Source of the DNA: Planctomycetota bacterium
GTDB taxonomy: Bacteria; Planctomycetota; UBA1135; GCA-002686595
Direction of reading: 5' to 3'
Length of the DNA: 8,123 bases
Assembly (NCBI GenBank): GCA_029259675.1
Contig: JAJDES010000146.1
Location: forward strand, 1 to 8,123
Shown: positions 1-7,346 of the stretch, one piece after another
Numbering within the stretch: position 1 is the first letter of the stretch
Layout of the letters: the number at the start of each line of letters is the position of its first letter
Notes under the pieces: generated by a model
Databases searched by the model: none
Told to the model about the DNA's origin: nothing
The model's input: the letters and a program-made list of their open reading frames with translations, nothing else
Position numbers and translations under genes: made by a program

Positions 1-114
1 ACGCCCCAGGAAACGGCGCGCGCCGACCTAATCCAAGCCATCCGCGATGTGGGCCGCATTCCGATCGAACGGGATACGCTCTACAACACGGTCTGGAGCC
101 CCCAGAGCGCTTAG
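1..114 (+). CDS. mqnE: C-terminal tail of a radical-SAM menaquinone-pathway enzyme, probably aminofutalosine synthase MqnE (5' truncated)
   Basis: The frame is open from the first base and stops at TAG 112-114, giving 37 residues. The tail contains a predicted helix (ADLIQAIRDVGRIP) followed by IERDTLYNTV. From memory, a helix ending in an Arg-x-Pro-[VI]-[EQ]-Arg-Asp-x-x-Tyr pattern closes MqnE and its relatives MqnC and CofH, radical-SAM enzymes of the futalosine and F420 routes; the ERDTLYN version fits MqnE best. MqnE joins a carboxyvinyl-benzoate unit to adenosine to form aminofutalosine, an early step of menaquinone synthesis without the classical Men enzymes. The catalytic CxxxCxxC cluster site would lie left of the window and cannot be seen. 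The downstream gene starts 201 bases away, so it is probably a separate transcription unit. MqnC cannot be excluded from so short a tail. Confidence 0.55.
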   Translation, partial: TPQETARADLIQAIRDVGRIPIERDTLYNTVWSPQSA

Positions 115-124
115 GGCCAACAGC

Positions 125-164
125 TTCGATTCGGACAAGCCCCTTTTGATTCGGACAAGCCCCA
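125..164. repeat. 20-bp direct tandem repeat, two copies
   Basis: Two abutting 20-bp units occupy 125-144 and 145-164 and match at 18 of 20 positions. The exact shared core is GATTCGGACAAGCCCC (128-143 and 148-163). The repeat lies in the spacer after the mqnE-like stop, before the moaD-moeA gene. The 20-bp period is close to two helical turns, so a protein binding each copy would sit on nearly the same face. That makes a tandem operator possible, but a simple slippage duplication is equally possible. Confidence 0.7.
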
Positions 165-170
165 TGGGGC
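159..170. repeat. 12-bp perfect palindrome
   Basis: GCCCCATGGGGC reads the same on both strands and overlaps the end of the second tandem-repeat copy. The stem is short and has no following T-run, so it does not look like a rho-independent terminator. It could be a dimeric-regulator half-site pair, but chance is a fair explanation in such GC-rich sequence. Confidence 0.5.
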
Positions 171-303
171 CCGGACCGCGCGTGCCCCCACTGAGCCCTC
201 GAGCACAGGTCCGAACAGCAACTTCATTCTGTGGAAGCGCAGCCTGCGTCCGAGAGATGCCGTGGCAACTCCAGCGCAACCTGTTCGAGCCCCCCGGGCC
301 TGC

Positions 304-309
304 TATCCT
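304..309 (+). promoter_or_regulatory. Possible leaderless-type -10 element for the moaD-moeA gene
   Basis: TATCCT fits the TANNNT -10 pattern and ends 6 bases before the ATG at 316. This is the spacing seen for leaderless messages in several GC-rich bacteria. A hexamer CTGTTC lies 17 bases upstream (281-286) but matches a -35 poorly. No Shine-Dalgarno sequence precedes the ATG, which is consistent with a leaderless message. A six-base match is weak evidence by itself. Confidence 0.3.
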
Positions 310-315
310 GCCGGC

Positions 316-1911
316 ATGACCGTCAAGGTGATCATCCCGGGGGTGCTGGGCCGCTACGCTGCACACGAGCGCGAACTCCATCTCGAAGCCGCCCATGTGG
401 CCGAAGCTTTGGAAAAGCTATTCGCTCGCCATCCCGGGTTGCGCGAACGCATACTCGACCGGAACGGCCACGTGTACCCGTACTTCCTCTTGACCCGCAA
501 TCGAGAGGAACTGTCGCGCAGCGAGCTTGATCAGCATGAACTTGCCGACGGAGATCGCATCGAGTTGATTGGAATGGTGGTGGGAGGCGCCGCCGCTCCG
601 CACTCCTCCGGTGAACCCGCAAAGCAAGCAGCGGACGGCTCCAGCTCAACGGTGGACATTCGCATGCGCGGATTCGTGCGACGCGCAACCCTTGGGGCTG
701 CGCGCGCAACGGCACTTTCGGAATGCGCTGCGCTTGAAGCGGAAGCGATCGGAGTCGCGCACTGCGCCGGGCGCGTTTTGGCGGAAGACGTCGTCGCGGG
801 GGTCAACGTCCCGCCCTTTCGGCGCTCCGCCATGGACGGCTACGCCATCATCGCCGCCGACACATTGGGCGCTTCCCTTTACGATCCGGTCGAGTTGACC
901 TTGGCCGGGGAATCCATGCCCGGTGCACAGAATGTGGAACCGCTCCAAAGTGGCCAAGCTTGCCGCATCATGACCGGCGCGCCCTTGCCCGAGGGCGCGG
1001 ACGCCGTGGTGATGGCCGAAGACTGCGAGGAGGATGGGAACAAGGTCAAGCTGCACCTGGCCGCCGCGACGGGAAAGCATGTCGGACGCATCGGCGAAGA
1101 CGTCGCCCTCGGCGAGACCATTCTCTGCGCAGGTCGCTGGCTGCGCCCCCAGGATGCGGGCTTGCTCAGCAGTATCGGACACGATCCCGTCCGCGTGGTG
1201 CGAAGGCCGCGCGTGCGCATCCTCGTCAGCGGCAACGAATTGTTGCCGCCCGGATCCAAACCCGCGGACGGCTGCATCGTGGATAGCAACACTCCCTTGC
1301 TCTGTGCCCTTGTGGAACGCGACGGCGGCGAGTTGGTTGAATGCCTGAGACTCGGCGACGATCGTGAAGCGCTGAAGCAAGCGATGAATATGGATGGCAT
1401 CGACCTGCTGATCGCAGCCGGCGGCTCTTCGGTCGGTCGCGAAGATTACCTGCCCGAGCTCGTGCGCGAACTCGGAGAACTGCGCGTGCACGGAGTGGCC
1501 CTGCGTCCGGCGGCACCGACGGGCATCGGGCGAATCGCGGGCAAGCCGGTCTTCCTTCTCCCGGGCAATCCGGTCTCTTGCCTTTGCGGCTACGACCTCA
1601 TGACCGCACCGGCCCTGCGCAGCATGGCGGGCCTTTCGACAGAACTGCCCTATTTGAAGTGCAAGCGCACCCTTGCCAGGCGCATCAGTTCACGCGTGGG
1701 ACGCGTGGATTACGTGCGACTGAAGCACCTCGAAGGCAGTCGCACACACGTTGCGCCCTTGGCTGCTGCGGGAGCGAGCGTGCTCTCATCCACAACGCGC
1801 GCCGACGGCTTCGCCCTGCTCGCGGAGGATTCCGAGGGCCTGGCCGAGGGCTGCGAATTGGAATTGTTTCTCTACGATCCCCTGGGCACCGGCGCGGACA
1901 TAGTGAATTGA
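316..1911 (+). CDS. moeA: MoaD-like / MoeA fusion: molybdopterin molybdotransferase with N-terminal ubiquitin-fold (sulfur-carrier-like) domain
   Basis: The 531-residue product has two parts. Residues 2-91 are a MoaD/ThiS-type beta-grasp domain: MTVKVIIPGVLGRY, a helix with HPGLRERILD, then LADGDRIELIGMVVGG. Gly90-Gly91 match the end of free MoaD. A linker rich in Ala, Ser and Gly (92-118) leads to a full MoeA domain (about 119-531), which ligates metal to adenylylated molybdopterin in the cytoplasm. Visible MoeA motifs are PPFRRSAMDGYA (Asp174, matching E. coli Asp59), PEGADAVVMAED, VDSN (Asp323), GGSSVGREDY (Asp377) and LPGNPVS (415-421). The usual [KR]-P-G-K-P loop reads RPAAP (397-401), so its second lysine is absent. 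I chose ATG 316 over the upstream GTG 262 because the MoaD fold begins there and the extra 18 residues are Pro/Arg/Ala-rich and unlike the family. Its stop overlaps the start of the next gene. Both domain calls are firm; whether the MoaD part still carries sulfur is open. Confidence 0.9.
   Translation: MTVKVIIPGVLGRYAAHERELHLEAAHVAEALEKLFARHPGLRERILDRNGHVYPYFLLTRNREELSRSELDQHELADGDRIELIGMVVGGAAAPHSSGEPAKQAADGSSSTVDIRMRGFVRRATLGAARATALSECAALEAEAIGVAHCAGRVLAEDVVAGVNVPPFRRSAMDGYAIIAADTLGASLYDPVELTLAGESMPGAQNVEPLQSGQACRIMTGAPLPEGADAVVMAEDCEEDGNKVKLHLAAATGKHVGRIGEDVALGETILCAGRWLRPQDAGLLSSIGHDPVRVVRRPRVRILVSGNELLPPGSKPADGCIVDSNTPLLCALVERDGGELVECLRLGDDREALKQAMNMDGIDLLIAAGGSSVGREDYLPELVRELGELRVHGVALRPAAPTGIGRIAGKPVFLLPGNPVSCLCGYDLMTAPALRSMAGLSTELPYLKCKRTLARRISSRVGRVDYVRLKHLEGSRTHVAPLAAAGASVLSSTTRADGFALLAEDSEGLAEGCELELFLYDPLGTGADIVN
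651..666 (+). promoter_or_regulatory. Possible internal ribosome site and ATG for a free MoeA
   Basis: GGTGGA (651-656) lies 7 bases before an in-frame ATG (664-666) placed in the linker, after the MoaD Gly-Gly and just before the MoeA domain. Starting there would give a 415-residue protein, about the usual length of stand-alone MoeA. The other + strand genes have no comparable Shine-Dalgarno, which makes this one stand out. Use of the site is inference. Confidence 0.3.
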
Positions 1912-3863
1912 AGCAGCGACAGTTCCTGGATGTGATCGAGGAGTCGGAGGCCAAACACAGGTTTGAGGCCGCCACCCGCGCGCTTCAAGCACGTTCGGAA
2001 ATCGTGCATCCCAAGCACGCTTTGGACCGCGTTCTTGCCGAGGACCTGCGCGCCCCGATCGACGTGCCCGGCTTCGACCGCAGCAATATGGACGGCTTCG
2101 CCGTGCGCGCAGCGGATACAGCCGGAGCCGACGAATTGTCGCCGGTTTATCTGGAACTCGAAACCGCAAGCCTGGCCGCCGGCGTAGCACCCGCAACCGA
2201 TTTTGAGCTCGAAGCGGGCCGCGCCATGTCGATCGCAACCGGCGGAGTGATTCCGCGCGGCGCCGATGCGGTCGTCATGATCGAAGACACCAGCGTTGCT
2301 GGCGGCAAGTTGCGCGTGGAGCGGGCCCTGGCCCCCGGCGCCAATTTGACGGCGGCCGGCACCGACCTCGGCCTGGGCGAAATTGTCATTCGGCGCGGCA
2401 CGCGGCTCAGCTCGCGCGAAACCGGGTTGGCGGCGGCTGTCGGCGCGGACCAATTGTGTGTCATCGCCAAACCGCGCGTGGCCGTGCTCTCGACCGGCGA
2501 CGAAGTTCGCCCGCTCGGCGAGCCCCTGTCCGTCGGCGAGATCTACGATTCCAACGGTCGCATTCTCTGCGACGCTGTGACCGAGATGGGCGGAACGCCC
2601 ATCGAATGCGGGATCCTGCCCGATGATCGCGCGCGCATTCGCGAAGAGCTCAAGGCCTTGATTGAAGGGCAGCAGCCGGTGGATATGTTGCTCCTGTCCG
2701 GCGGAACCTCCAAGGGAGCCGGCGACCTGAACGCCGAAGTCCTGGCCGAGTTGGCCGGCGAGCACGCAGATTCTCCGGGCATCGTCGTGCACGGCGTCGC
2801 GCTCAAACCGGGCAAGCCGCTTTGCTTGGCCGTCATTGGCAAGGTACCGATCGCCATCCTGCCCGGCTTCCCGACCTCGGCCATCTTCACATTCCACGAA
2901 TTCCTCGCGCCCTTGTTGCGACGCCTGGGGGGAAGGCCCGAGGCCGAGCGCGGGAACCTCGAAGCCACAGTTCCCCTGCGCATCGCTTCCGCTCCCGGCC
3001 GTACGGAATATTGCCTGGTGGATTTGGTGCCCGGTCCGAAGGGCATGGCCGCCTATCCGCTCGGAAGCGGATCGGGAAGCGTCAGCACCTTTTCGCGCGC
3101 CGACGGATTCGTGCGCATCGACAGGCACACCGAGTACATCCCCGCCGGCAGTGCGGTCCAAGTGCATCCCCTATCCGATCGCATTCGCCCGGCGGATCTT
3201 GTGACCATCGGCAGCCATTGCGTCGGCCTCGACTGGCTCGGGTCGGAATTGTCCGCGCGCGGATTCAGCGTCAAGAGTGTGCACGTCGGCTCGCGCGGCG
3301 GGTTGGCCGCCCTGGCCCGCGGCGAAGGACACCTTGCGGGCACGCACCTCTTGGATGGCGCCACAGGCATTTACAACCAGAGTTTCCTGCCCCCGGGCGT
3401 GCAGATCCTGCGCGGCTACGGCCGCAGGCAAGGCTTCGTATTTCGCCCCGGCGATGTGCGCTTTGAAGGCAAGTCACTTGGGGAATTGAAAGCGGCGGTG
3501 CACGCAAACGGAGTGCGCATGGTCAATCGCAATCCCGGCAGCGGCACGCGCGTTTTGATTGATGCTTTTCTAAACGTCTCCCGAGGCGAAGAGCCCGCAG
3601 GTTATGGCGCAACGGCTTCGAGCCATCACGCCGTTGCCGCAGCGGTAGCCCAAGGGCGCGCCGATTGGGGCCTCACCTTGGACAGCTTGGCCGAAGCCTC
3701 CGGGCTCGAGTTTCAATTCCTGCAGGCGGAACGTTACGACCTGGTGTGCCGCGAAAGTGAAATGGAACTGCCCGCCATCCAAGCCTTGCTCGCGCTCTTC
3801 GATGAAAAGACCACCGGCGAAGCATTGTCCGCTTTGGGCTTGATCGTGGACGAAAGCCACTAA
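1908..3863 (+). CDS. moeA: MoeA with C-terminal periplasmic-binding-protein-like domain (molybdopterin metal ligase family)
   Basis: The product is 651 residues. Residues 1 to about 425 are MoeA: FLDVIEESEAKHRF at the N-terminus, VPGFDRSNMDGFAVR (Asp62), PRGADAVVMIED, YDSN (Asp214), GGTSKGAGD (265-273), KPGKP (300-304) and LPGFPTS (318-324). This set is typical of the MoeA class that carries an extra C-terminal domain. That domain (about 430-625) resembles the LysR-type/solute-binding fold (PBP_like): TIGSHCVGLDWL, GSRGGLAALARGEGHLAG, NRNPGSGTR (540-548) and a HHAVAAAVAQGRADWG stretch. It has no signal peptide, so it should act in the cytoplasm, perhaps sensing or presenting a small ligand; the ligand is unknown. 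The start is TTG 1908, sharing TTGA with the upstream stop, because it preserves the family N-terminus and no ATG or GTG is better placed. There is no clear Shine-Dalgarno, so translation is probably coupled to the upstream gene. Key acidic residues are intact, so it is probably active. Confidence 0.92.
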   Translation: MKQRQFLDVIEESEAKHRFEAATRALQARSEIVHPKHALDRVLAEDLRAPIDVPGFDRSNMDGFAVRAADTAGADELSPVYLELETASLAAGVAPATDFELEAGRAMSIATGGVIPRGADAVVMIEDTSVAGGKLRVERALAPGANLTAAGTDLGLGEIVIRRGTRLSSRETGLAAAVGADQLCVIAKPRVAVLSTGDEVRPLGEPLSVGEIYDSNGRILCDAVTEMGGTPIECGILPDDRARIREELKALIEGQQPVDMLLLSGGTSKGAGDLNAEVLAELAGEHADSPGIVVHGVALKPGKPLCLAVIGKVPIAILPGFPTSAIFTFHEFLAPLLRRLGGRPEAERGNLEATVPLRIASAPGRTEYCLVDLVPGPKGMAAYPLGSGSGSVSTFSRADGFVRIDRHTEYIPAGSAVQVHPLSDRIRPADLVTIGSHCVGLDWLGSELSARGFSVKSVHVGSRGGLAALARGEGHLAGTHLLDGATGIYNQSFLPPGVQILRGYGRRQGFVFRPGDVRFEGKSLGELKAAVHANGVRMVNRNPGSGTRVLIDAFLNVSRGEEPAGYGATASSHHAVAAAVAQGRADWGLTLDSLAEASGLEFQFLQAERYDLVCRESEMELPAIQALLALFDEKTTGEALSALGLIVDESH

Positions 3864-3887
3864 TCGGCCCCATACCCCCCAAAGCCG

Positions 3888-5084
3888 TTGAGTCCCCTCG
3901 CCCAAGTTTTCGGGGTCTATCGCCGCGCCTATGCGGGCTTGCCCAGGCAAGTGTGGCTGTTGGCACTCGTTGCGCTCGTCAATCGCAGCGGAACGATGGT
4001 CTTGCCGTTCCTGACGCTGTTCCTCACAACAGACAGGGGCTTCACGCCCAAGCTTGCGGGCATCATTATGGCCGCCTTCGGAGTTGGATCCGTTCTGGGC
4101 ACCATGCTCGGTGGCTGGCTCGCCGATCGTGTCGGACCTGCGCGCGTGCAAGCCGCCAGTTTGGTCCTTACCGGTCTGGGCTTCCTATTCATCAAGGACA
4201 TTGAGTCGGCCCTGCCGTTGGGCTTCGCGCTATTTGCCATTGGAGTCGTCGGCGACGCTTTCAGGCCCGCCAACCTCGCACTACTTAACTCCATCTGCCC
4301 GCGCGAAGAACGCACGCGCGGAATCGCCCTCAATCGCTTGGCCATCAACGCCGGCGTATCCCTGGGCCCCGCTATCGGCGGAATCTTAGCCGAGGTCAGT
4401 TACGACTGGCTCTTTCTGATTGACGGCTCCACGTGCCTGATCGCATCCGCAATAGCCTGGGCGCTCTTCCGCAAACATCGCTTGGTGCGTGTAGTTCAGG
4501 GCGACACTCAAGTAAAGAGCGAAACGAGCCCGTTGCGCGACCCCATACTGCGCTGGAGCCTGCTGCTGACCTTGGTTATCGCCTTCGTGTTCATGCAACT
4601 GATGTGCACCGTGCCGCTTTACTACAAAGAAGCCTATGGCTTTAGCGAAAGCTACATCGGCTTTCTTTTCGGAATGAACCCGGTACTGATCGTGGCCTTT
4701 GAGATGATTCTTGTGAATCGCTTGAAGAACGAGAACACCCTGAAGTGGGTCGGGATCGGCTCACTATTCCTCGGTGTCAGCTACATCATGCTGCCCTTCG
4801 GCAGCACGTTCCTCTTTGCTGCGGGAGCGATGTTGATTCTGACCATCGGCGAGATGCTCGAGTCCCCACTCATGGGTGGATTCATCTCCAGCCGCGCAGG
4901 ACCGAACCAGCAGGGCCGCGCCATGGCCCTGTACGTGACTTGCTTTTCGGTCGCAATGGTGACGGCTCCGATCCTGGGCACACTCTTCTACGAACGCGTC
5001 GGTCCGAGGAAACTGATGATCACCTGCGGCTTGATGTGCTTTGCAGTTTCTGCCGCCTACTTCCGATTGGCCAAGCGGATTTAG
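3888..5084 (+). CDS. MFS transporter, 12 predicted membrane helices, substrate unknown
   Basis: The protein has 398 residues with about twelve hydrophobic segments, beginning with QVWLLALVALVNRSGTMVLP. The loop between helices 2 and 3 carries the MFS signature GGWLADRVGPAR (75-86). Helix 4-5 shows DAFRPANLALL and NRLAINAGVSLGPAIGG, resembling motif C of drug/solute:proton antiporters. A charged central loop (about 195-220) separates the two six-helix halves. It sits in the inner membrane; the substrate cannot be read from the sequence. The start is TTG 3888: an in-frame TAA (the stop of the upstream gene) lies 24 bases before the new gene, and no other start lies before the first helix. No Shine-Dalgarno is visible. 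The short gap and shared strand place it in the operon with the two moeA genes, but co-transcription does not prove a role in metal or cofactor transport. Confidence 0.88.
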   Translation: MSPLAQVFGVYRRAYAGLPRQVWLLALVALVNRSGTMVLPFLTLFLTTDRGFTPKLAGIIMAAFGVGSVLGTMLGGWLADRVGPARVQAASLVLTGLGFLFIKDIESALPLGFALFAIGVVGDAFRPANLALLNSICPREERTRGIALNRLAINAGVSLGPAIGGILAEVSYDWLFLIDGSTCLIASAIAWALFRKHRLVRVVQGDTQVKSETSPLRDPILRWSLLLTLVIAFVFMQLMCTVPLYYKEAYGFSESYIGFLFGMNPVLIVAFEMILVNRLKNENTLKWVGIGSLFLGVSYIMLPFGSTFLFAAGAMLILTIGEMLESPLMGGFISSRAGPNQQGRAMALYVTCFSVAMVTAPILGTLFYERVGPRKLMITCGLMCFAVSAAYFRLAKRI

Positions 5085-5154
5085 CCATTGAAGTCTCGAC
5101 TCTGCGCAAGGGGGCAGAAATCGCGCCCATGCTACGAGTACCAGCAACCACAGC

Positions 5155-7239
5155 CTACCAACGTACGGTGGTGGCCTTGTTGGCTTCGATACGGATCTCT
5201 GTTTGGTAAATGACTTGCGCTTCATTCTCCAGCACCAACAGCCACTCGCCTACCGGAATGGCCTGCTGGACCCTCGCATCAAAACCGACCCCCAGGTCTT
5301 CAAACATGGATTCATAGAGCGCGAGGTACTTCAGCCGATCCACTTCAATCACGCGCCCGGACTTCCCAATCAAGCGCAGCCGCCCCAAATTGTGCGAATC
5401 CAGGCATTCGCTGACTTCATTGTGAAGAGTCTTTTTGTGCTTGCGAGCAAAATGAATCTGCCAATCTTCATCCGGCGAAAGACCCTCTGTTAGCGACTCG
5501 AAAAACAGATAGCCCGCATTCTCCAGAGTGAAAGTAAGGCTTTTCTCGTCGCCAGGCGCGACTTCAACAACTTGCTTGGATGCTATGTATGGAACCAGGC
5601 GCATGGTTCGCCACGACGTTCTTTGCAGCCGATCGGGGTAAGCTGTGACTTGATAACGTCCAGGGGACAAGCGCACTGTCCAACTGGAACCAGAAATTTC
5701 ATTAAAGCCATGAGAACTTGCATGTAGAGATGTTCGGGCCATGACTCCCGAGAGAAGCGAGCGCACCTCAATCTCAGGCTTCTCGAATAAGACTCCCGCA
5801 GAATCGCGAACTTCGAAAGTTACTGTGCCTAAGCTCTTCGGGTCAGCCAATTGCAGTTCCGCCCGCGCGCAATTTTCGCCAGGTCGGAACTCGATCAAGG
5901 TTTCAGCGTAGGAGACTTCAAAATCTCGCCATGCCAGTAGGTATCGCTTCCCGGATTGCGCGTGATAAAGGGCGAGCTCTCGATTCAGGCTGCGGTGGAT
6001 ATAGGGTGAATCCATTGCAAACAATGCCTGTCCATTCCCATCGACTTCGAATATTTCCAGTGTCGGCTCTCTTCCGAAACTGTTCTTTTTGACTACATCC
6101 TTTCGAGCTTCCAGATCAATCAGTTGACCCTCGTGGTCTCGCACAACGAGCTCGATTCGCGTGTCAGTCCGTTGAAATTCCAAGGCCTCATCCTCTCTGC
6201 TCGCAATGCCCGCTCCCAAAGCAACCCCGCTGCGCTTCAGCCTTCTCGCCAAAACGCTGCGAGAGTTTCGCTGATACCAATCTCCGCGCACTTCATAGGG
6301 ACCGGGAACGAGGGCCGGAATGGAGAAACTCCCATCCCTCTGAACCCATGCGTGATTCCCGAATAGTGCTCCCGCCTGAACCTCCTTGAAAGGCGACCAC
6401 GCAGGCGGCTCTTCGAGTTCAGCAAGGGGCACAGCGCTAACCCGCAGGCCCCATAGCGGCTCCCGCTTGGAATCGGTAACGCGCCCCGAAAGCTCTACGC
6501 CACCGCCAACTGCAATGCTCAGGGCGGGATGGCGTTGGACCAATCCCAATTGCAGGGCAGCCGAGTTTCCGATGCCGTTGGTGTGGCTCAGGGCAAACAC
6601 CTGAAAGGTACCCGCAGCCTGATAATCAAAAGCAAACGTTCCATCGGACTCCGTCTCTTCTTCCCCCGCCGGAGTGCGCCGATCACCATCCAAAGCAATC
6701 AAGCGCACATCAGCTTTGGGCACGCCTCGACCCGCGCCATCCTCAATCCGCCCCGAAACGGTTCCCCCAGCTTCGGGGGTCAAGGTGGGAATCCAACTCT
6801 TAAGAGGGTTCGAACGCTCCCAACAAATGGCCGTTTGCTTGTAGCCCGGCTCATTCAGCCTGGCCCAAATAACCGCTTTCGGATTCTGCGCAAGGTCTCT
6901 GGGAACCTGCAGGCTTGTCTGAATCATGCCGGCCGCATCACTGGTTGCACGCATTAGCACAGGTGATGACAACCAGCGTGAAGAGGAACGCGCCGAGTCC
7001 ATGCCCAGTTCCACAGTCAAATGTGGGTTTGGCTCAAATATTTTCTTTCCACCAGAGTTCGAAAGAAGGCGCCCAGTTCGAAACACAACATCGACCGTTT
7101 GCTTTTCAGACTGGCCACCATCTTGCGCGGAAATTGTTCCGTGCGCTGCAAAGCCAGGCGCAATAGGTCCCGATCCACCGAAAAACGACAAACACAGGGC
7201 GAGCGCCGTGACGCGAGGAAAGGTTTGGATCCATACCAT
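5155..7239 (-). CDS. Exported protein with carboxypeptidase-regulatory-like (beta-sandwich) repeats, function unknown
   Basis: The product has 694 residues. The N-terminus MVWIQTFPRVTALALCLSFF has one Arg and a hydrophobic core and looks like a signal peptide, with cleavage likely near PGFAA (28-32); no lipobox is present, as Cys16 follows Leu. At least two repeats look like CarboxypepD_reg domains: about 158-225 (GTVSGRIEDGAGRGVPKADV ... SDGTFAFDY) and about 245-320 (VELSGRVTDSKREPLWGLRV ... DGSFSIPALVPGPYEVR). A weaker one lies near 470-540 (GTVTFEVRDSAGVLFEKPEI ... LSPGRYQVTAYP). The rest has no motif I recognise. Such domains are structural, usually extracellular or periplasmic, and often serve adhesion, sugar binding or scaffolding. 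ATG 7239 was chosen because it opens the signal peptide and has a ribosome site; a longer start at TTG 7326 would bury the signal peptide. It converges on the MFS gene with a 70-base gap. No catalytic residues can be identified. Confidence 0.85.
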   Translation of the reverse strand: MVWIQTFPRVTALALCLSFFGGSGPIAPGFAAHGTISAQDGGQSEKQTVDVVFRTGRLLSNSGGKKIFEPNPHLTVELGMDSARSSSRWLSSPVLMRATSDAAGMIQTSLQVPRDLAQNPKAVIWARLNEPGYKQTAICWERSNPLKSWIPTLTPEAGGTVSGRIEDGAGRGVPKADVRLIALDGDRRTPAGEEETESDGTFAFDYQAAGTFQVFALSHTNGIGNSAALQLGLVQRHPALSIAVGGGVELSGRVTDSKREPLWGLRVSAVPLAELEEPPAWSPFKEVQAGALFGNHAWVQRDGSFSIPALVPGPYEVRGDWYQRNSRSVLARRLKRSGVALGAGIASREDEALEFQRTDTRIELVVRDHEGQLIDLEARKDVVKKNSFGREPTLEIFEVDGNGQALFAMDSPYIHRSLNRELALYHAQSGKRYLLAWRDFEVSYAETLIEFRPGENCARAELQLADPKSLGTVTFEVRDSAGVLFEKPEIEVRSLLSGVMARTSLHASSHGFNEISGSSWTVRLSPGRYQVTAYPDRLQRTSWRTMRLVPYIASKQVVEVAPGDEKSLTFTLENAGYLFFESLTEGLSPDEDWQIHFARKHKKTLHNEVSECLDSHNLGRLRLIGKSGRVIEVDRLKYLALYESMFEDLGVGFDARVQQAIPVGEWLLVLENEAQVIYQTEIRIEANKATTVRW

Positions 7240-7249
7240 TTGAGCACCG

Positions 7250-7255
7250 TCCTTT
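7250..7255 (-). promoter_or_regulatory. Ribosome binding site deciding the start of the 694-residue exported protein
   Basis: On the - strand AAAGGA lies 10 bases before the ATG at 7239. The spacing is slightly long but acceptable, and it supports this ATG over the TTG at 7326. The two downstream + strand operon genes lack any such site. Confidence 0.5.
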
Positions 7256-7346
7256 GTTTGCTGACGAAGACCCCCTGGAATGCAACCAGCACGTCTCTCC
7301 CTTTCCGAATAGCAACCTCCTCGCAATTGGAACTCAGCCTCGAGTC

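Noticed and set aside
262..318. GTG at 262 as start of the fusion gene
   Set aside because: The 18 extra residues are Pro/Arg/Ala-rich and unlike MoaD, while the fold begins exactly at ATG 316.
646..1491. - strand open frame of 281 codons opposite the moaD-moeA fusion
   Set aside because: Same reason: an antisense shadow of a well-supported gene, with no motif or ribosome site that argues for it.
1578..1907. Upstream extension of the second moeA frame from 1578
   Set aside because: The frame is open but lies inside the coding sequence of the fused MoeA; its translation is Arg-rich and does not match the family until TTG 1908.
1872..3167. Long - strand open frame of 431 codons opposite the second moeA
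   Set aside because: It lies antisense to a gene with clear family motifs. Its product is Gly/Ala/Arg/His-rich with no recognisable domain, as expected for the mirror frame of GC-rich coding DNA.
5085..5154. Terminator between the convergent genes
   Set aside because: The best hairpin is only a 4-bp GGGC/GCCC stem near 5112-5129 with no T-run on either strand.
7017..7292. - strand 91-codon frame starting at GTG 7292 after a GGGAG sequence
   Set aside because: The ribosome-site spacing is fair, but the product overlaps the signal peptide region of the 694-residue protein in another frame and looks like no known family.
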